From Agrobacterium tumefaciens (GTDB lineage Bacteria; Pseudomonadota; Alphaproteobacteria; Rhizobiales; Rhizobiaceae), in NCBI RefSeq assembly GCF_013318015.2, contig NZ_CP115843.1, positions 558,001 to 622,000 on the forward strand: a DNA stretch of 64,000 bases, in the 5' to 3' direction. Shown piece after piece: positions 63,229 to 64,000 of the stretch (its first letter is position 1; each line of letters opens with the position of its first letter). A program made the translations under genes and the position numbers. The notes under the pieces were generated by a model that was not told the DNA's origin, did no database searches, and was given only the letters and a program-made list of their open reading frames with translations.

Positions 63229-64000
63229 ATGGACCAGATACTCGCCATACGAACATTCGTTCGCGTCGCCGAAGCCGGATCTTTTACCAAGGCTGCGGAC
63301 ACAATGAATCTCCCACGGTCGTCAGTTAGCAAGCTCGTGCAGGATCTTGAAGCACATCTCGGGACGAAACTCGTTGAGCGGACCACCCGGTCGGTGACAA
63401 TGACCACGGAAGGTATTGCCTATCACCAGCGCGCCCTTCGCCTGCTTGCGGATATGGACGACATGGACGGCACCGTCGCTGGCGCCCGCAGCGCGCCCAA
63501 AGGAAGGCTTCGGATTGATATTGGTTCTGTCCTGGCGAACCGGATCCTCATCCCGTCCCTTTGGGACTTCCAGCGCCAGTATCCGCAGATAGACCTGCTT
63601 CTCGGCGTCAGTGATCGATCTGTCGACCTTATTGGCGAAGGGATCGATTGCGTCATTCGTGGTGGTTCACTTGGCGATTCATCCCTCAGGGCGAGGAGGC
63701 TATGCGAACTCGACTATGTGCTCTGCGCAGCGCCAGTTTATCTCGCCGGAAAAGAACTGCCGATGCATCCAGACGACATTCAGGCGCATCGTGTCGTCAG
63801 CTATTTTTCGGCGTCGTCCGGTAAACGGTTCCCGCTGCGCTTCCAGCGCGGCAACGAGCAGACCGAGTATATGCCGATGTCAAGCGGCATTTCCCTCAAC
63901 GAAAGCACGGCGCATTTGAATGCGTTGCTAGCCGGGTTGGGTATCGGCCAAAGTTTCGGCTTCCTGGCAAGACCTAATATCGACAAGGGTTTGCTGATCG
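63229..64000 (+). CDS. LysR-family regulator, cut by the window edge
   Basis: 257 codons are visible from ATG 63229; the stop lies beyond the window. Helix-turn-helix: FVRVAEAGSFTKAADTMNLP / RSSVSKLVQDLEAHLGTKL, then the effector domain (LRIDIGSVLANRILIPSLWD; LIGEGIDCVIRGG; LAGLGIGQSFGFLARPNI). The CrgA/AphB subgroup is likely. It is divergent from the organosulfur operon, but the 670-base gap is longer than usual for a regulator-target pair. Confidence 0.92.
   Translation, partial: MDQILAIRTFVRVAEAGSFTKAADTMNLPRSSVSKLVQDLEAHLGTKLVERTTRSVTMTTEGIAYHQRALRLLADMDDMDGTVAGARSAPKGRLRIDIGSVLANRILIPSLWDFQRQYPQIDLLLGVSDRSVDLIGEGIDCVIRGGSLGDSSLRARRLCELDYVLCAAPVYLAGKELPMHPDDIQAHRVVSYFSASSGKRFPLRFQRGNEQTEYMPMSSGISLNESTAHLNALLAGLGIGQSFGFLARPNIDKGLLI

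Overview
The window looks like an accessory replicon (plasmid or secondary chromosome) of a Rhizobiaceae bacterium (Rhizobium/Agrobacterium/Sinorhizobium type). The reasons are a FixL/FxkR/FixK-type oxygen cascade with TTGA-N6-TCAA anaeroboxes, an alphaproteobacterial zeta-type F1-ATPase inhibitor, two Liv-type ABC operons, and rhizobial-type IS30 and ISNCY elements. No rRNA, tRNA, CRISPR array or replication gene was seen.

Region 1 (1-17.9 kb) reads as a low-oxygen survival island. It starts with a cut-off possible AraC-type regulator and a divergent ABC exporter. Then come a NimA-like flavin-binding protein, a zeta-type ATPase inhibitor, two paralogous universal stress proteins, a GrlR-like gene interrupted at codon 6, an Hsp20, and a minus-strand operon ackA - xfp - P1B metal ATPase. 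A GNAT-like gene, an OmpR-type regulator (FxkR-like), a FixK-type activator and a hybrid haem-PAS histidine kinase (FixL-like) complete it. Canonical anaeroboxes at 2980, 4718 and 13831 and a K-box-like repeat at 15063 tie sensor, regulators and targets together. Phosphoketolase plus acetate kinase would make ATP from sugar phosphates when respiration fails, while the inhibitor would limit ATP hydrolysis.

Region 2 (about 18.2-41.7 kb) is a mosaic island. It has truncated genes (LysR 3' end, two metallophosphatase 3' parts, nitroreductase 3' part, LuxR remnant) and two intact, adjacent insertion sequences. Its main cargo is a 2309-residue RTX protein with about 25 tandem repeats of about 55 residues, preceded by a tightly coupled two-helix membrane protein and followed by an exported protein. 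It also carries an SH3-domain protein, a DUF2235 lipase-like protein, several orphans, a class III nucleotidyl-cyclase-like protein, and a large SIR2-type defence protein with a one-base frameshift inside its NAD-binding motif.

Region 3 (42.4-49.3 kb) is one minus-strand operon: TetR, livG, livF, binding protein, livH, livM, GAF protein and amidohydrolase. It is probably an uptake and hydrolysis system for an amide- or peptide-like compound.

Region 4 (49.8-54.1 kb) holds a LysR / aldo-keto reductase divergent pair, a VOC protein and an FAD/NAD(P)-binding protein.

Region 5 (54.3-62.6 kb) is an organosulfur operon, msuE - sfnG - livG - livH - livM - binding protein - livF - sfnB, in which a branched-chain-amino-acid-type transporter sits inside dimethylsulfone/sulfonate desulfurisation genes. 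A LysR regulator gene runs off the right edge.
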